In this document: piece after piece, positions 51,390 through 62,654 of the stretch
Layout: the number at the start of each line of letters is the position of its first letter
Numbering within the stretch: position 1 is the first letter of the stretch
NCBI GenBank assembly: GCA_009746045.1
Contig: RPFO01000667.1
Span: forward strand, 4,925,367-4,989,366
Length of the DNA: 64,000 nt
Direction: 5' to 3'
From: Mesostigma viride
Lineage: Eukaryota > Streptophyta > Mesostigmatophyceae > Mesostigmatales > Mesostigmataceae
The notes under the pieces: generated by a model
Seen by the model: the letters and a program-made list of their open reading frames with translations, nothing else
Database searches by the model: none
What the model was told of the DNA's origin: nothing
Made by a program: the position numbers and the translations under genes

Positions 51390-52180
51390 CGGCCATGCCG
51401 ATTTGCAGTCGCCAGCCGGTCAGTAGTGGTGAAAGAATATTTGGACTAAAAAAGAATCGCGGGCTTATTGCGCCTGAAGAAGAAGAAAGCCAAAGGCGCA
51501 CTAGAACAAGCCTTTGGAGCCGCAGTTTAGCATGATTGAGTTATCATTTTTCCAGCCATCTACAGCGCTCTCTCCGATACAGCTAGCCTACCATGGCGTA
51601 GTCCTTAGCCAGCTACATCAATTTGTTCGTCTTTGTTCCTAAAGGAAATTTAAATTTCGTGACATCGTGCGCATGCGGCATTTCACGAAGCTACTGCAAT
51701 CGCATTACGCTAAACAAAGTAAGCCAATGTTCCTAATCAGCGCCCGCATATGCATGCCACGTTTAGTCGCAAGGAGTCGCATAGACTATCTGTCTCACAC
51801 TTTGTTAATCATCGCTCATTTGCTTACTGCTCCATGAGGGGAGCTGTGTACTACTGATTCTCTATCTTTTATGTATGGCAGTCGACTTAATGTCTTTTGC
51901 CATTCTTCAGGTTTCCACTCGTTCCCGTCGCTTGACAGGCTACTAAAGACGCCTTTGAGTTACGCGACATTTTCGGCCTCGTTTACTCTACACCCGGCAC
52001 ATCTGGGCTACTCATTATGTGCCGATGTCCACCGTAAGTTATTCAAGTTTTTTGCCTTGCATGGTTGTCAGTTTTGCTGGGCAATTTCTCCCCACCGAGA
52101 TCTCTTTTTTCGCTTTGGCAACGCCATGCTATTGTATGGTCTGCCTTCGTGCCATGCTAGTGGGTAGGTAGGTTCACGTG
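51390..52180. other. CACTA interior, no supported gene
   Basis: A 98-aa open frame (51871-52167) shows no known domain. Nothing else was recognised. Confidence 0.4.
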
Positions 52181-52189
52181 CTTGTTCGT

Positions 52190-53455
52190 TGTCAAGAGAG
52201 GAATGCGTGTGGGTGGGTGGGTTAACGCGCTTTTTCCCTGTCAAGGGAGGGATGCATGTGGGGTGGGTGAGTGCAAGTGCTTTTTCCTGTCAAAGGAGGG
52301 ATGCATGTGGGGTGGGTGAGTGCACGTGCTTGTTCCTTGTCAAGGGAGGGATGCACGTGGGGTGGGTGGTTGCACGTGCTTTTTCCTTGTCAAAGGAGGG
52401 ATGCATGTGGGGTGGGTGAGTGCACGCGCTTGTTCCTTGTCGAGGGATGCATGTGGGGTGGGTGGGTGCACGCGCTTGTTCCTTGTCAAGGGAGGGGTGC
52501 ATGTGCAGTAGGTGGGTGCACGTGCTTGTTTCTTGTAAAGGGAGGACTGCATGTGGGGTGGGTGGCTGCATGCGCTTGTTCCTTGTCGAGGGAGGGATGC
52601 ATGTGGGGTGGGTGGGTGCACGCGCTTGTTCCTTATCAAGGGAGGGATGCTTGTGCATTAGGTGGGTTCACGTGCTTGTTTCTTGTAAAGGGATGGATGC
52701 ATGTGGGGTGGGTGGGTACACATGCTTGTTCCTTGTCAAGGGAGGGATGCATGCGCGGTGGGTAGGTGCATGCTCTTGTTCCTTGTCAAGGTAGAGATGC
52801 ATGTGGGTGGGTGGGTGCATGAAATTGTTCCTTGTCAAGGGAGGGACGCAGGTGGGGTGGGTGGGTGCACATGCTTCTTCCTTGTCAAGGGAGGGATGCA
52901 TGCGCGGTGGGTGGGTGCATGTGTGTGTTCTTTATCAAGGGAGGGATGCATTGCAGTAGGTGGGCCCACATGCTTGTTTCTTGTAAAGGGAGGGGTGCAT
53001 GTGGGGTGGGTGGGTGCACGTGCTTGTTCCTTATCAAGGGAGGGATGCTTGTGCATTAGGTGGGTTCACGTGCTTGTTTCTTGTAAAGGGAGGGATGCAT
53101 GTGGGGTGGGTGGGTACACATGCTTGTTCCTTGTCAAGGGAGGGATGCATGCGCGGTGGGTAGGTGCATGCTCTTGTTCCTTGTCAAGGTAGAGATGCAT
53201 GTGGGTGGGTGGGTGCATGAAATTGTTCCTTGTCAAGGGAGGGACGCAGGTGGGGTGGGTGGGTGCACATGCTTCTTCCTTGTCAAGGGAGGGATGCATG
53301 CGCGGTGGGTGGGTGCATGTGTGTGTTCTTTATCAAGGGAGGGATGCATTGCAGTAGGTGGGCCCACATGCTTGTTTCTTGTAAAGGGAGGGGTGCATGT
53401 GGGGTGGGTGGGTGCATGCGCTTGTTCCTTGTCGAGGGAGAGATGCATGTGGGCC
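52190..53455 (+). repeat. 46-48-bp minisatellite with a 398-bp higher-order duplication
   Basis: The unit 'gtgcttgttccttgtcaagg' plus 'gagggatgcatgtggggtgg' repeats about 26 times. The block around 52660-53060 recurs almost exactly 398 bp later (53058-53455), a recent multi-unit duplication. Open frames across it are artefacts. Confidence 0.95.
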
Positions 53456-54620
53456 GCTAGCTTCCCTCCCCTCCCCTCCCTTCTTAGCTTCCCTCCTTCC
53501 TTGCATTACTGAAGTTCCTATAGCTTCCTTCCCCTCCCCTCCCATATCCCATAGCTTAATGCCCTTCCCTTTCCTCCCTCTCCCTTTGTAGCTTTCCTCC
53601 CCTCCCTTTCTTAGCTTCCCTCCTTCCTTGCATTACCTAAGTTCCTTTAGCTTCCTTCCCCTCCCCTCCCATATCCCATAGCTTAATGCCCTTCCCTTTC
53701 CTCCCTCTCCCTTAGTAGCTTTCCTCCCCTCCCTTGCTTAGCTTCCCTCCCTCGTTGCATTACCTAAGTTCCTTTAGCTTCCTTCCTCTCCCCTCCCATC
53801 CCTGAGCTTCCCTCCCCTTTCGTCCCTCTCCCTTCTAAGTAGCTTTCCTCCCCTTCCCTTTGTTAGCTTACCTCCTTCCTTGCATTACCTAAGTTCCTTT
53901 AGCTTCCTTCCCCTCCCCTCCCATGTCCCATAGCTTAATGCCCTCCCCTTTCGTCCCTCTCCCTTAGTAGCTTTCCTCCCCTTCCCTTTCCTAGCTTCCC
54001 TTCTTCCTTGCAGCACCTAAGATCCTTTAGCTTCCTTCCCCTCCCCTCCCATCCCTGAGCTTCCCTCCCCTTTCGTCCCTCTCCCTTAGTAGTTTTCCTC
54101 CCCTTCCCTTTCTTAGTTTCCCTCCTTCCTTGCATTACCTAAGTTCCTTTAGCTTCCTTCCTCTCCCCTCCCATCCCTTAGCTTCCCTCCCCTTTCCTCC
54201 CTCTCCCTTCTAAGTAGCTTTCCTCCCCTTCCCTTTCTTAGCTTGGGGGCTAACTTGCATTACCGAAGTTCCTTTAGCTTCCTTCCCCTCCCCTCCCATC
54301 TTAGCTTCCCTCCCCTTTCCTCCCTCTCCCTTAGTAACTTTCCTCCCCTTCCCTTTCTTAGCTTCCCTCCTTCCTTGCATTACCTAAGTTCCTATAGCTT
54401 CCTTCCCCTCCCCTCCCATATCCCATAGCCCGTAGCTTTCCTCCCCTTCCCTTTCTTAGCTTGGGGGCTAACTTGCATTACCGAAGTTCCTTTAGCTTCC
54501 TTCCCCTCCCCTCCCATCTTAGCTTCCCTCCCCTTTCCTCCCTCTCCCTTAGTAGCTTTCCTCCCCTCCCTTGCTTACCTTCCCTCCCTCGTTGCATTAC
54601 CTAAGTTCCTTTAGCTACTT
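53456..54620. repeat. CT-rich satellite, ~120-125-bp unit
   Basis: About ten units, each marked by 'gcattacctaagttccttta' followed by 'gcttccttcccctcccctcc'. It is asymmetric: almost no G on the plus strand. Confidence 0.95.
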
Positions 54621-54639
54621 GGGAGCGGCGGGAGCGATG

Positions 54640-55010
54640 CCGACGAAAGGGCTGGCTGCGGCAAGAACGTCGTCCAGCGACCGGGTTTCTGGGGCGGCAG
54701 GTGTTGTTGGGGCCTCCATAGCTACGGGGAAGATGTCGAATGCTGGGGCGGGGGGCGCAGGCGTGCTATTCACGAAGGGAATGCCGCCATATCGAGTCGA
54801 AAATAGCGATATCTGCTGGGCAGGCCGAGGTCGAGAACGTACGAAATCGGGGGCGATAGCTGCCGGAAATTATACCAGCGTGTTTGTCATCAGAAGACGA
54901 GTCGAATGCAACAAACCCGACTAAATTTCATGGCCTGAGTCGAAAGTTATGAGCATTCTCGGCAGCCATAGCTCGGCATATTTTCGCGTACGTCGTTGAG
55001 CTGATGCTCT
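54640..55010 (-). mobile_element. LINE 5' end fragment within the CACTA element
   Basis: The reverse complement of 54780-55000 matches 6185-6380, the 5' UTR and first codons of the LINE ORF1 ('gccgagaatgctcataactt', 'catgaaattt.gtcggg', 'atggcgg'). The following sequence (54780-54640) is Pro-rich coding-like, as in ORF1. Confidence 0.65.
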
Positions 55011-55555
55011 GGGAAATTTGAATGATTGATAAGGGTTAATTCAACTAGTGTGTTTCTTAGTAGTATAATGTGTTTCTTCATTAATGTGAATGATTGATAA
55101 TTGATTAATTAATTTGAATTATTGCCACATGATGTTTCCATGAAGTCAAATGACAACGCAAATCACAATACACTAGGTTGGACAAATCACAAGGTTACGG
55201 CCAGTATACTTGTCCAGTATACTGGCCGTAAACTTTTACTACCGTATACTTTTTCTAGTATACTGGCCGTAAAATTTACTACCGTATACTTTTTCTAGTA
55301 TACTGGCCGTAAAATTTACTACCGTAAATTTTTTCTCGTATACTGGCCGTAAAATTTACTACCGTAAATTTTTTCTCGTATACTGGCCGTAAAATTTACT
55401 ACCGTAAACTTTACTGCCGTACACGAGAAAAAGTATACGGTAGTAAATTTTACGGCCAGTATACGAGTGGTAAGTATATGCGTACGAACGTAAAATTTAC
55501 GGCCCGTAAAAATTTCCGTATACGTGTACGGGCCGTAAATTTATAGTATAGTGAT

Positions 55556-56905
55556 GCAGATCATCGAGGAGGTGCGAGCCTCTGTGAAGGGCGTGGAAAA
55601 GTGCGCGCAGCCTGGAAAACCGAGGCAAGCGGGTGGTGGGGTTGGTGGATTCTACCGCAGCATTGGGTTGATTGGCTAAGGGGCGTTCATCATCCTACAA
55701 GCTGAACATGCCGTGTCGCCGGCTAGCTGTGAATGCTTACACTGGCAATCGGGAAGCGCCCCCAGTGGGTGTGAACACCGAGCGCTCTTCCACCAGCTTG
55801 GATCCATGGTGGCCTTTTTGGCAGGGTGGTTTTGTGAGCTGACCTCGGAAGGCATCCATCCTAACCCTGGCCCCCCTGAACCCATGATGTAGCTACGTTC
55901 GATTCCTAGAGGGGAAGGTAAAGCCGGCTACCTTGCTGGCCTACTACCGTCGTGGCCTGTGGCATGCATATGGTGGGAGGCTGGCGGCCGGGCTCAGTGA
56001 CAGGCCGTCGTCAGGTGCTGCAGCCCTTGAGGACACTTTTGTGCGCATCTCGCTTCAGGGCTCAATGTAGGGGTTACTGCCACCAGATGTGTGTCAATTC
56101 GTTGATGGGGTTGCAACTGTACTACCCTGGTAGTATGGTGAAGCAGTGGGACTTGGGCAGGTTGCGTCCTTGCTGAGTGGGAAACGCTCGTGGCCCCTTG
56201 TGCCCCACTCCCATTCCAATATGGGAGGCGGCTTTTGCGATTGCCAGCACGATGGTGGTGCCAGGCCAGCGACGTGTGGTCCTGCTGGCATCAAGTGTGG
56301 GTAATCGTGTTCCGTCATTACCTACAAATCTCTGAGGCAGTGAACCTAGCCTCACGTCTACCACACGCGCCTCTGACGTGACGTCCGGCTTTAGCGGGGC
56401 GCAGTGCTGCTAGCAGTGCTGCTGCAAGGCTACCAAGGCTATTGATCGATGATCAAAGTCTACCAATACCTCTATAGGCAAAGCTCAGTCGGCAGTGGTA
56501 GAAGACATTGTCACGTCTGAAACCATCATCCGCCACTGTATCGCGGGCAAGCAACTGCTTGGGAGCTTGTGTTCCCCTTGACTTACCCGCGATTCAGCCG
56601 CATTTGGCAAGCTGCGACGCAGGCTTTTGGGGGTTGACAAGATCTTCACCACGCACGGGCTGCGGCACGGGGGTGCCACCCATACATAGTTTCCTCGAGC
56701 GTCGCAGTATGGGGGATGTTTAGGGCCGGGGGTGTTGGATCGGTATTAGTGCTCAGCGCCACAGTTACCCATCATGTGGGCTTGAAACGCAGCTCGGGGG
56801 TGAACCTTCCTGGCTGGTGTTCTTGTTCAGGCCACGGCCGCGTTCCCCCCCCTGCTGGGCATGGTGGACTATTTTGGCACTCCCCCGCGCCTAATGTGGC
56901 CTCTG
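55556..56905 (+). pseudogene. DIRS-like element, right part with tyrosine recombinase relic
   Basis: It contains 'LGVDKIFTTHGLRHGGATHT' (stop follows at about 56688), with the H-x-x-R pair of tyrosine recombinases. An upstream frame ends 'LTSEGIHPNPGPPEPMM' (stop at about 55890). Frames are interrupted between these points. Confidence 0.6.
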
Positions 56906-57504
56906 GGTAAATAGACAATGTGGTCATTCTCTTTACTTAGAATAGGTCCTTTGCACCTGGGATAGATGGATCGCCAGAGAGGGATGGAAGGGTCAGGCTA
57001 GCCAAGTTCCCATGAGCATCGGCTGCCGGCATGTGGCCTGTCTTTTTGTGTGCTCCTAGTGCTAATTTTTCAATATATAAAGGTTACCTGGAGTTCCACC
57101 AAGGTCAATAGAAAAAACTTGCTAAACTCAACTTATCGAGCTGCCAGTGCCTCCGTTGGGAGGTCAAAGAGCTCGGCCACGTCACTGACCTGTACGCAAT
57201 GTGCATGGGACTGGCAGTAGTTGTGCAGGCAGTTTGACAACTACCTTGACCACCATATGATAGGCCCAAGTCAATTGCAATAATCCAGAGCTACTAGGTA
57301 TTATATTCACGTGGACCGGAAGATTTGTGGTGCAATAACAACACGTCGGCAATATGTGATTATAGATAGTAGTAGTAGATTCCTCTAAATATACGCTACT
57401 ATCCCTGTAGTGAGTAGTTGCGGACTCGCTTGCTGAGCCTGCTCAGTGTCGATCTGCATGGCTCCTGATGTGTGTATTGTCAGAGTGCACGTGTGCGCAT
57501 GTGA
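56906..57504. other. Intergenic, no supported gene
   Basis: No coding frame or repeat partner was recognised. Confidence 0.4.
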
Positions 57505-57512
57505 CCGAATTG

Positions 57513-58862
57513 CAGTGATGCGTCATACGCGATACGCGTCGTACGCGGCCCCAGGTGTATAATGTATAATACGCGGTGTATAATGTATTATACGCTGATC
57601 GTACGCTAACCGTTGAAAACCCCTTTTTTGGCATGATTTTGAGGGGTTTTCAACATTCTGAGCAACCAAGCATAGTCTGCTGGTGTTTTTCCATACCTTT
57701 TGCCTATACATGACGTATAATATAGCATGACCTTTGGCATTGCCACCACTACCTAAATACAAGCTTAGTTTCTAACGGTCTAACTTGATAGTTTCTCTTC
57801 AAAATCGAGACAACATGCAACTAAGTATCAATACCAGTATCAATGCACAACTCACTGGAAAGGATAATAAATTTGTAGAACTCAAGATATGCATGCACTA
57901 TACATTGCCCCGAGGTGTCGATGACATTGAAGGGCGTCGATGGCATTGAAAGGCGCAAATGAATGCCTCGCACAGCTCCTCGTCCAGCTGCTCTTTGCTG
58001 AGCCCGTAAGGTGCGGGCAAATTACCGTCGGTGGATTGGCCCTTTGATGATCCGCTTGGCCCAGCCGCCCCAGCAGCGCGCCCCGAGGTGTTGCTGGCAT
58101 GAGCGGACACCCAGTTAAAGGCGTCGGTTTCTACAACGTCTGCAAGCCTGTCTTTAAGTGCCGCCCGCACATCAGCCTGCTTCTTGGCGTCACTAGTCGC
58201 CTTCCTCTTCCTGGTATTGCTTTCCTTCTCCGCCTGCTCGACCAGCAGCCTGTAACGGAGTACTCCATCATCCATGTAGTAGTTATTTGTCTGCTGCCGA
58301 TTCTTGAGGATGCGCTCTTTGCTAATGTATGTCCAGACAGTTTCGGATGTGGCCTCTTCTTCATCGGGCCGCACATCATCATCGTGTTCCATTGACTCAC
58401 GTGTCAGCCATGCCTGGATGTCGATATGCTACGATCTAGGTGCCAGACGACCACGACGTTGCTGGCACACCTTATCACCTTCTTGATCCAGATAAATAGG
58501 TGTACGTTTATTCCAAATATACTGTTGCTTATCACCTTCTTGATGATGAATCTTCAGCCTTCCCGCCTTCACCTTCCCGCCTTCACAAGTCACAATGAAT
58601 GCGCTTTTAGCTTTAGTGCACTATACACTAGCTAGCTCATCACGCAATTATTTGTTCCTACTACAGGTCGGCGCGCCGCAGTCTAGGCAAGCAAATGCAC
58701 CCACCTCGTAAGCCAAAAATATGCCAAAAATACGCGAAAATACGCGAAAATGCGCAAAAATACGCGTTGCGTATGAAAGTACCCCATTTTCGTACGCGCC
58801 GCTTGCGTATCGCGCATAATACGCTAAATACGGCGTATAATACGGCGTATGACGCATCACTG
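57513..58862. mobile_element. hAT-type transposon, 1350 bp, non-autonomous
   Basis: The terminal inverted repeat CAGTGATGCGTCATACGC lies at both ends, flanked by a perfect 8-bp duplication CCGAATTG (57505-57512 and 58863-58870). Subterminal regions are rich in TACGCG, GTATAATACG and AATACGCG motifs. It carries one 165-codon ORF but nothing like a hAT transposase. Confidence 0.92.
57898..58392 (-). CDS. 164-aa protein of unknown function inside the hAT-type element
   Basis: It starts MEHDDDVRPDEEEATSETVW (acidic), then a Lys/Arg-rich helical segment (LLVEQAEKESNTRKRKATSD, KKQADVRAALKDRL), a Gly/Ser linker and a C-terminal segment. The central basic part could bind nucleic acid. No cysteine/histidine finger, BED or hAT dimerisation motif was seen. 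It could be a captured host gene fragment or an element-specific protein. Confidence 0.5.
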   Translation of the reverse strand: MEHDDDVRPDEEEATSETVWTYISKERILKNRQQTNNYYMDDGVLRYRLLVEQAEKESNTRKRKATSDAKKQADVRAALKDRLADVVETDAFNWVSAHASNTSGRAAGAAGPSGSSKGQSTDGNLPAPYGLSKEQLDEELCEAFICAFQCHRRPSMSSTPRGNV

Positions 58863-59111
58863 CCGAATTGGGTAGACATAATGATTTGGGCCGAGGCGCC
58901 CGACACTACTAAGAGGCCAGATAGGCCTTCATCCCGTTCCATCTCCATCTCGTCGAGGTTTATGCTCATGTGACACGGTCTACATGTTATCAAGGAGACA
59001 TGAACCAGCGCAGGCCAGAAATCGGGAGAATCCGGTCTACGTGTTATACTTCAATAATAAGGGGAAGGGACACCCCTAAAGTGCACTTGTCTGGAAACCA
59101 TGGGCCTCTTA

Positions 59112-59292
59112 AGATTAACTCATTAACTAATCAATCGACGCGTAACTGCGTCACGTGAGCATAAGTCCTCAGGGAAATGAAGATGAGATGGGGTGGATGG
59201 ATGTCTGTTTCCTAGTTACACGGTTGCGGGCACCACGGCCCGAATCGATATGCATGCCAAACTTAGTCACACGCGGAGGCCCCACCGACAGG
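59112..59292 (-). mobile_element. SINE-like element, minus strand, nearly full
   Basis: The reverse complement follows the copy at 122: 'cctccgcgtgtgac', 'atatcgattcgggccgtggt', 'cctgaggacttatgctcacg', then the variant palindrome (59139-59157) and a TTAA-like tail. Confidence 0.75.
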
Positions 59293-59754
59293 TGGGTGGT
59301 GGCCTTCATTACCGCCTGCCACCTATCTTTACGCGTCATCTGCCTCCATATTACCGACAAACCAGGGGGTTCCCCGGGCGTGAGCCCGCCCGGCCGTCGA
59401 ATCGAGGGTAGCACATGTCCACCATGCATGCCTAGCTAGCCTACCGCGGAAAGTCCAGGGAGGGCTGCCCGGGCGGCGCGCGCAGCCTGGGGCATCCCAC
59501 GTGAGGAAAAAACGCCCGGGCTGACATGCGGGCTTGGTGCCAGCTAGTCTGTCAGTCTGTCTGATGTATCTACCTGATCTGTGCGGCCCAGGCGCCCCGC
59601 TAGGCCCAGGCGCCTGTGCCTAAGAATGTGGGAAACATATGGTAAATCAGCGTACAAACCCTCATTGCTTATTAATAATAATGTGCAAACCAAAGGGACC
59701 GTCAGATGGGAACATGACGCATTTATAATAAGGGGCACTTTTCTGGAATTAACC
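59293..59754. other. Intergenic, no supported gene
   Basis: GC-rich to about 59620, then AT-richer. The short open frames have no recognisable features. Confidence 0.4.
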
Positions 59755-60190
59755 ATACCTAGGCAAGTGATAAAAACCCAGTTATGATTGGAAACCACAA
59801 GTATATGACCAAAAACAATTTTTCCAACCACTTGGGGGGGGGTACTACCCCCCAGCATGACCCCTTTATGAACTAAAAATAGAAAAAGACGCTATTTGTG
59901 GCCGATTTTCCCTAGGGAACACCCCACACACACACACACACTTTTTTCACCCAACATGATATTTTCCTAGTATTGCAACTCTTTCCGAAAAAATCCAGCT
60001 AGGTTGCAGCTCAGAGTGAGCAATGTGTTTAGGCACATTGATGGGGTTAAGCGAAAAACACGTATTTTTTGGGTCCTACTAGAAATAATCAAATCATAGA
60101 CACATGCAATGGGGTCACACATGATAAAATCAACTTCGATCTATGCATGGTTGCCAATACACAGCCTATAGTTTTCAGCCCATTCTGATC
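59755..60190 (+). repeat. Dispersed repeat, copy 1 of 2
   Basis: It shares with 62655-63080 the ordered blocks 'gataaaaacccagttatga', 'cttggggggggtact', 'agaaaaagacgctattt', 'tttccctagg' and 'aatcaaatcata'. The class is unknown. Confidence 0.7.
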
Positions 60191-61340
60191 ACGTTTACTC
60201 GTGTTGATGGGTGTTCACATGCAAAGAAAAAAGACGGGAAAACCCTGTTATAATAGCACAAAAGGCACCCCTATCACACCCTTGCCCACCACTAACTGGG
60301 CCAAACCAAGTGCAATTCATTAATAAAATGTATCATCAAGCTTGCCACCAAATTACAGGTCATTCTGACCTAGTTTGCCCATATTACATCATGTTATACA
60401 TCATGTAGCTGCCACCGGCTGCATGCTTGGTATGTACACCAAGGTGGCATATGAAGGACACCATAAGCACATTCCTAAGCTTGCCCCCTGCAAATTGGGC
60501 AGAAGCGCGTAAAGCAAATGCTAGATGCTTGAAGAAGACATCCACCAACAACTCTTAACCCATTACGAGCAGGCATGACCACAGTCTTGCGGGAATCACC
60601 TCATATAGCCAACACCAAGTCATGATGCTAAAGGATAAAAGGGTCATCCTTTACTGTCATAAGCACCTGATCGTTGTCATCTAGGAAGCCCCAGCCATGT
60701 TTAATGGAAGCAAAACATTTAGGAAGGAGATAACTAACTCACACATGCTCACCAGTTACCTTCCCTACAGCTTTACCTTGTTTTCCAGCAGGCTGAAGAG
60801 CCAAGACAGGCACTTATGAGCTCGCCAGCTCCTTCCAATGGTGATGTCGCTCCCAGGCAGCTAGGGTCCTTGACTACGCAATATAGAACTCTATCTATGT
60901 CTATGTCTACCATGTGAACGATAAAACAAGTGATATAGCAGAGCCGCATAACTGCCTGATCAAACTCTTGCTAGCTTCAAGAAGCATGGCATCCGCAGCG
61001 TACTAAGGCAAACCATTGAAACCTAAGGAAAATCAGATAGCGCAACTGCAACAAGTGGCGAACAAAATAGCAAGTACAACCCAGAATCGGCGCCAAAGCT
61101 TCATGCCAGGAACATTTAGAGCGCAAACAGACTGGGCGGTGATTTGCGGCAAATGAACATACCACGGCCGGCAATATTTTCTACCCAGGCGCGCGAGAAA
61201 GCCAGCCATCCATGGATGGCTTGACCGCGGATCGCACAGGTCTGAACGATATCATTTCAGAAATGACGGGAAATGGCCGCAGATCAAAGCCGCTTAGGTT
61301 GTTTTCACGGTAATTCCATTACTAAACGCTTCTTACTGCA
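60191..61340. other. Intergenic, no supported gene
   Basis: AT-rich sequence. No coding frame, RNA gene or repeat partner was recognised. Confidence 0.4.
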
Positions 61341-61361
61341 TCAATATAACCCATGAATCTT

Positions 61362-61857
61362 AGGATGTTTCCACATGTCGAGTGCAGGTGGTGGTTTTGG
61401 GCTAACTCGTTGCCGGGTATACCCCGGACCTTTCCACATTCGGTGTTCAGGTTGACCTGAACTACCGAGTTTCGACTGAAAAGTGCCTGAAACTGACCTG
61501 CACTACCTGCACCGCCGAAACTCTGGTGCAGGTTACTAGTGCAGGTCGAGTTTCGGAGAGGTCGAACTGGTCAGGCGCAGGCCACCTAGCCGGATCCGAA
61601 CAATGTGGTACGGAATGACAAGTACCAGGTCGTACAGCAGCGAGTTCAAGTTGTTCAGACTGAAGCGATCGAAGTTTTAATCTGGTATTCTCTGCGGCCC
61701 GGTACGGACGCGGAGGGACCATTGTGGAAGCGACCTTCCGTAATAATTCGCTACTGATTCGTGCGCCGGAACTAGGATGGAGGCCTCGTATTTGTTTCGA
61801 GACCAATCCGTGCCTGAGTTTATGCCTAATTGTCCCGGAATGTGGAAACATTGCTAC
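61362..61857. repeat. Possible inverted-repeat element with gtgcaggt motifs
   Basis: 'atgtttccacat' at the left and 'atgtggaaacat' at the right form short inverted ends. The interior repeats 'gtgcaggt' and its complement several times. No clear target duplication beyond AT. Confidence 0.35.
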
Positions 61858-61991
61858 CGTCGCAGGCAATGATGCATTCTAAACTAATAAATGCGGCCAG
61901 ATTTTCGGATTAGACCAACGTGCAAGTCTGGATGAAGAAAGGCCCACCGACTTTTCAAATTGTGCGTATCTGGCTATGATCAAACATCATA

Positions 61992-62640
61992 CTAGAACAT
62001 CGTTTTCAACCACCGACATAAGTTTTTCGCTTGTTGCCTCAGGCCTAGTAGGCAAATTTTTACGGAACGCACGTTGACATGCATGGCCACCTCCGCACAA
62101 GGTGCGCGCATTGTGCACCACAGTTTCGCTGTCCCGCGGGTGTACCGACGGTACCCGCGCAATTTTTTTGTGCGAAAAAATTCCGATGTGTCCCGTGCGC
62201 CGCATCTTGCAGTGACGGTGCCATCGAGTCGTTTCTCCAGCTCCTGCGTCAGCGTCCAGGTCTCGGCCCTGTAGGTCAGGATCGTCAGAATGAGGACCTT
62301 GAAGAGGTCACACTGGACGATCCGGGGTATGTAGGGTGGGGTTGCTCCATGAGCGATGGTGATTGTGGGGCCGGCTGCCCATAGTAATGCCATGCCGATC
62401 CGGGTCGTCATGTCGTCCTCGCCGTCGGGAACCCATTGACTGCCGAGTAGCTTGAAGTGGCCTGAAGCAGTGAAGCTTACTGTGGTGTCGTCTTACCGTG
62501 GTACGTGTCGTCTAAGAGGCGGAGGTCAGGCGGGGGGGCGGCCAGGCCAAGGGCCATGGCCTCCGTTTTGGGGCTAATGTCTATAGACCAACAGCATGGG
62601 CCTCGATCGCCAGGCAGTCCAGCCAGAGTTGGGCAGACTC
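61992..62640 (-). pseudogene. LINE reverse transcriptase relic
   Basis: The minus-strand frame includes 'CDLFKVLILTILTYRAETWT' and 'LTQELEKRLDGTVT', aligning with the C-terminal part of the RT ORF at 9335-11662. Further upstream, 'LGLAAPPPDLRLLDD' matches the 'LTNSAPPLYLLDG' region. Multiple frameshifts; an older, diverged member. Confidence 0.75.
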
Positions 62641-62654
62641 CCAAACATACCTGC

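Larger units (their letters stand above)
50351..55553. mobile_element. CACTA-type non-autonomous transposon, 5.2 kb
   Basis: The ends begin CACTATACTATAAA and end with the reverse complement; the terminal inverted repeat is 38 bp with one mismatch. A 2-bp repeat AT flanks it (50349-50350 and 55554-55555). Both ends carry arrays of subterminal repeats built on 'gtatacgggccgtaaa' (50375-50745 and 55195-55540), typical of CACTA/EnSpm elements. No transposase was found. The interior holds a 46-48-bp minisatellite, a CT-rich satellite and a LINE 5' fragment. Confidence 0.85.
49100..56905 (+). mobile_element. Decayed DIRS-like (tyrosine-recombinase) retroelement, interrupted
   Basis: The left part (49100-50350) has gag-like basic segments in shifting frames (e.g. 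NKRRCRREGRKATTQAARKE near 49210) and an RNase H-like segment 'APLAQEVVASDASTYG' near 50070-50125. The right part (55556-56905) ends in a tyrosine-recombinase box 'HGLRHGGATHT' (about 56655-56687). Order and content fit a DIRS-type element. Frames are broken many times and a convincing RT domain is missing. A 5.2-kb CACTA element splits it at 50350/55554. The outer limits are approximate. Confidence 0.6.

Noticed and set aside
52189-53591. Cys/Trp/Gly-rich frames of 120-164 aa
   Set aside because: Units of a minisatellite. The protein repeats follow the DNA repeat period and have no start or splice context.
61462-61869. 135-aa minus-strand frame
   Set aside because: It overlaps a sequence with short inverted ends and repeated gtgcaggt motifs, and shows no protein features.
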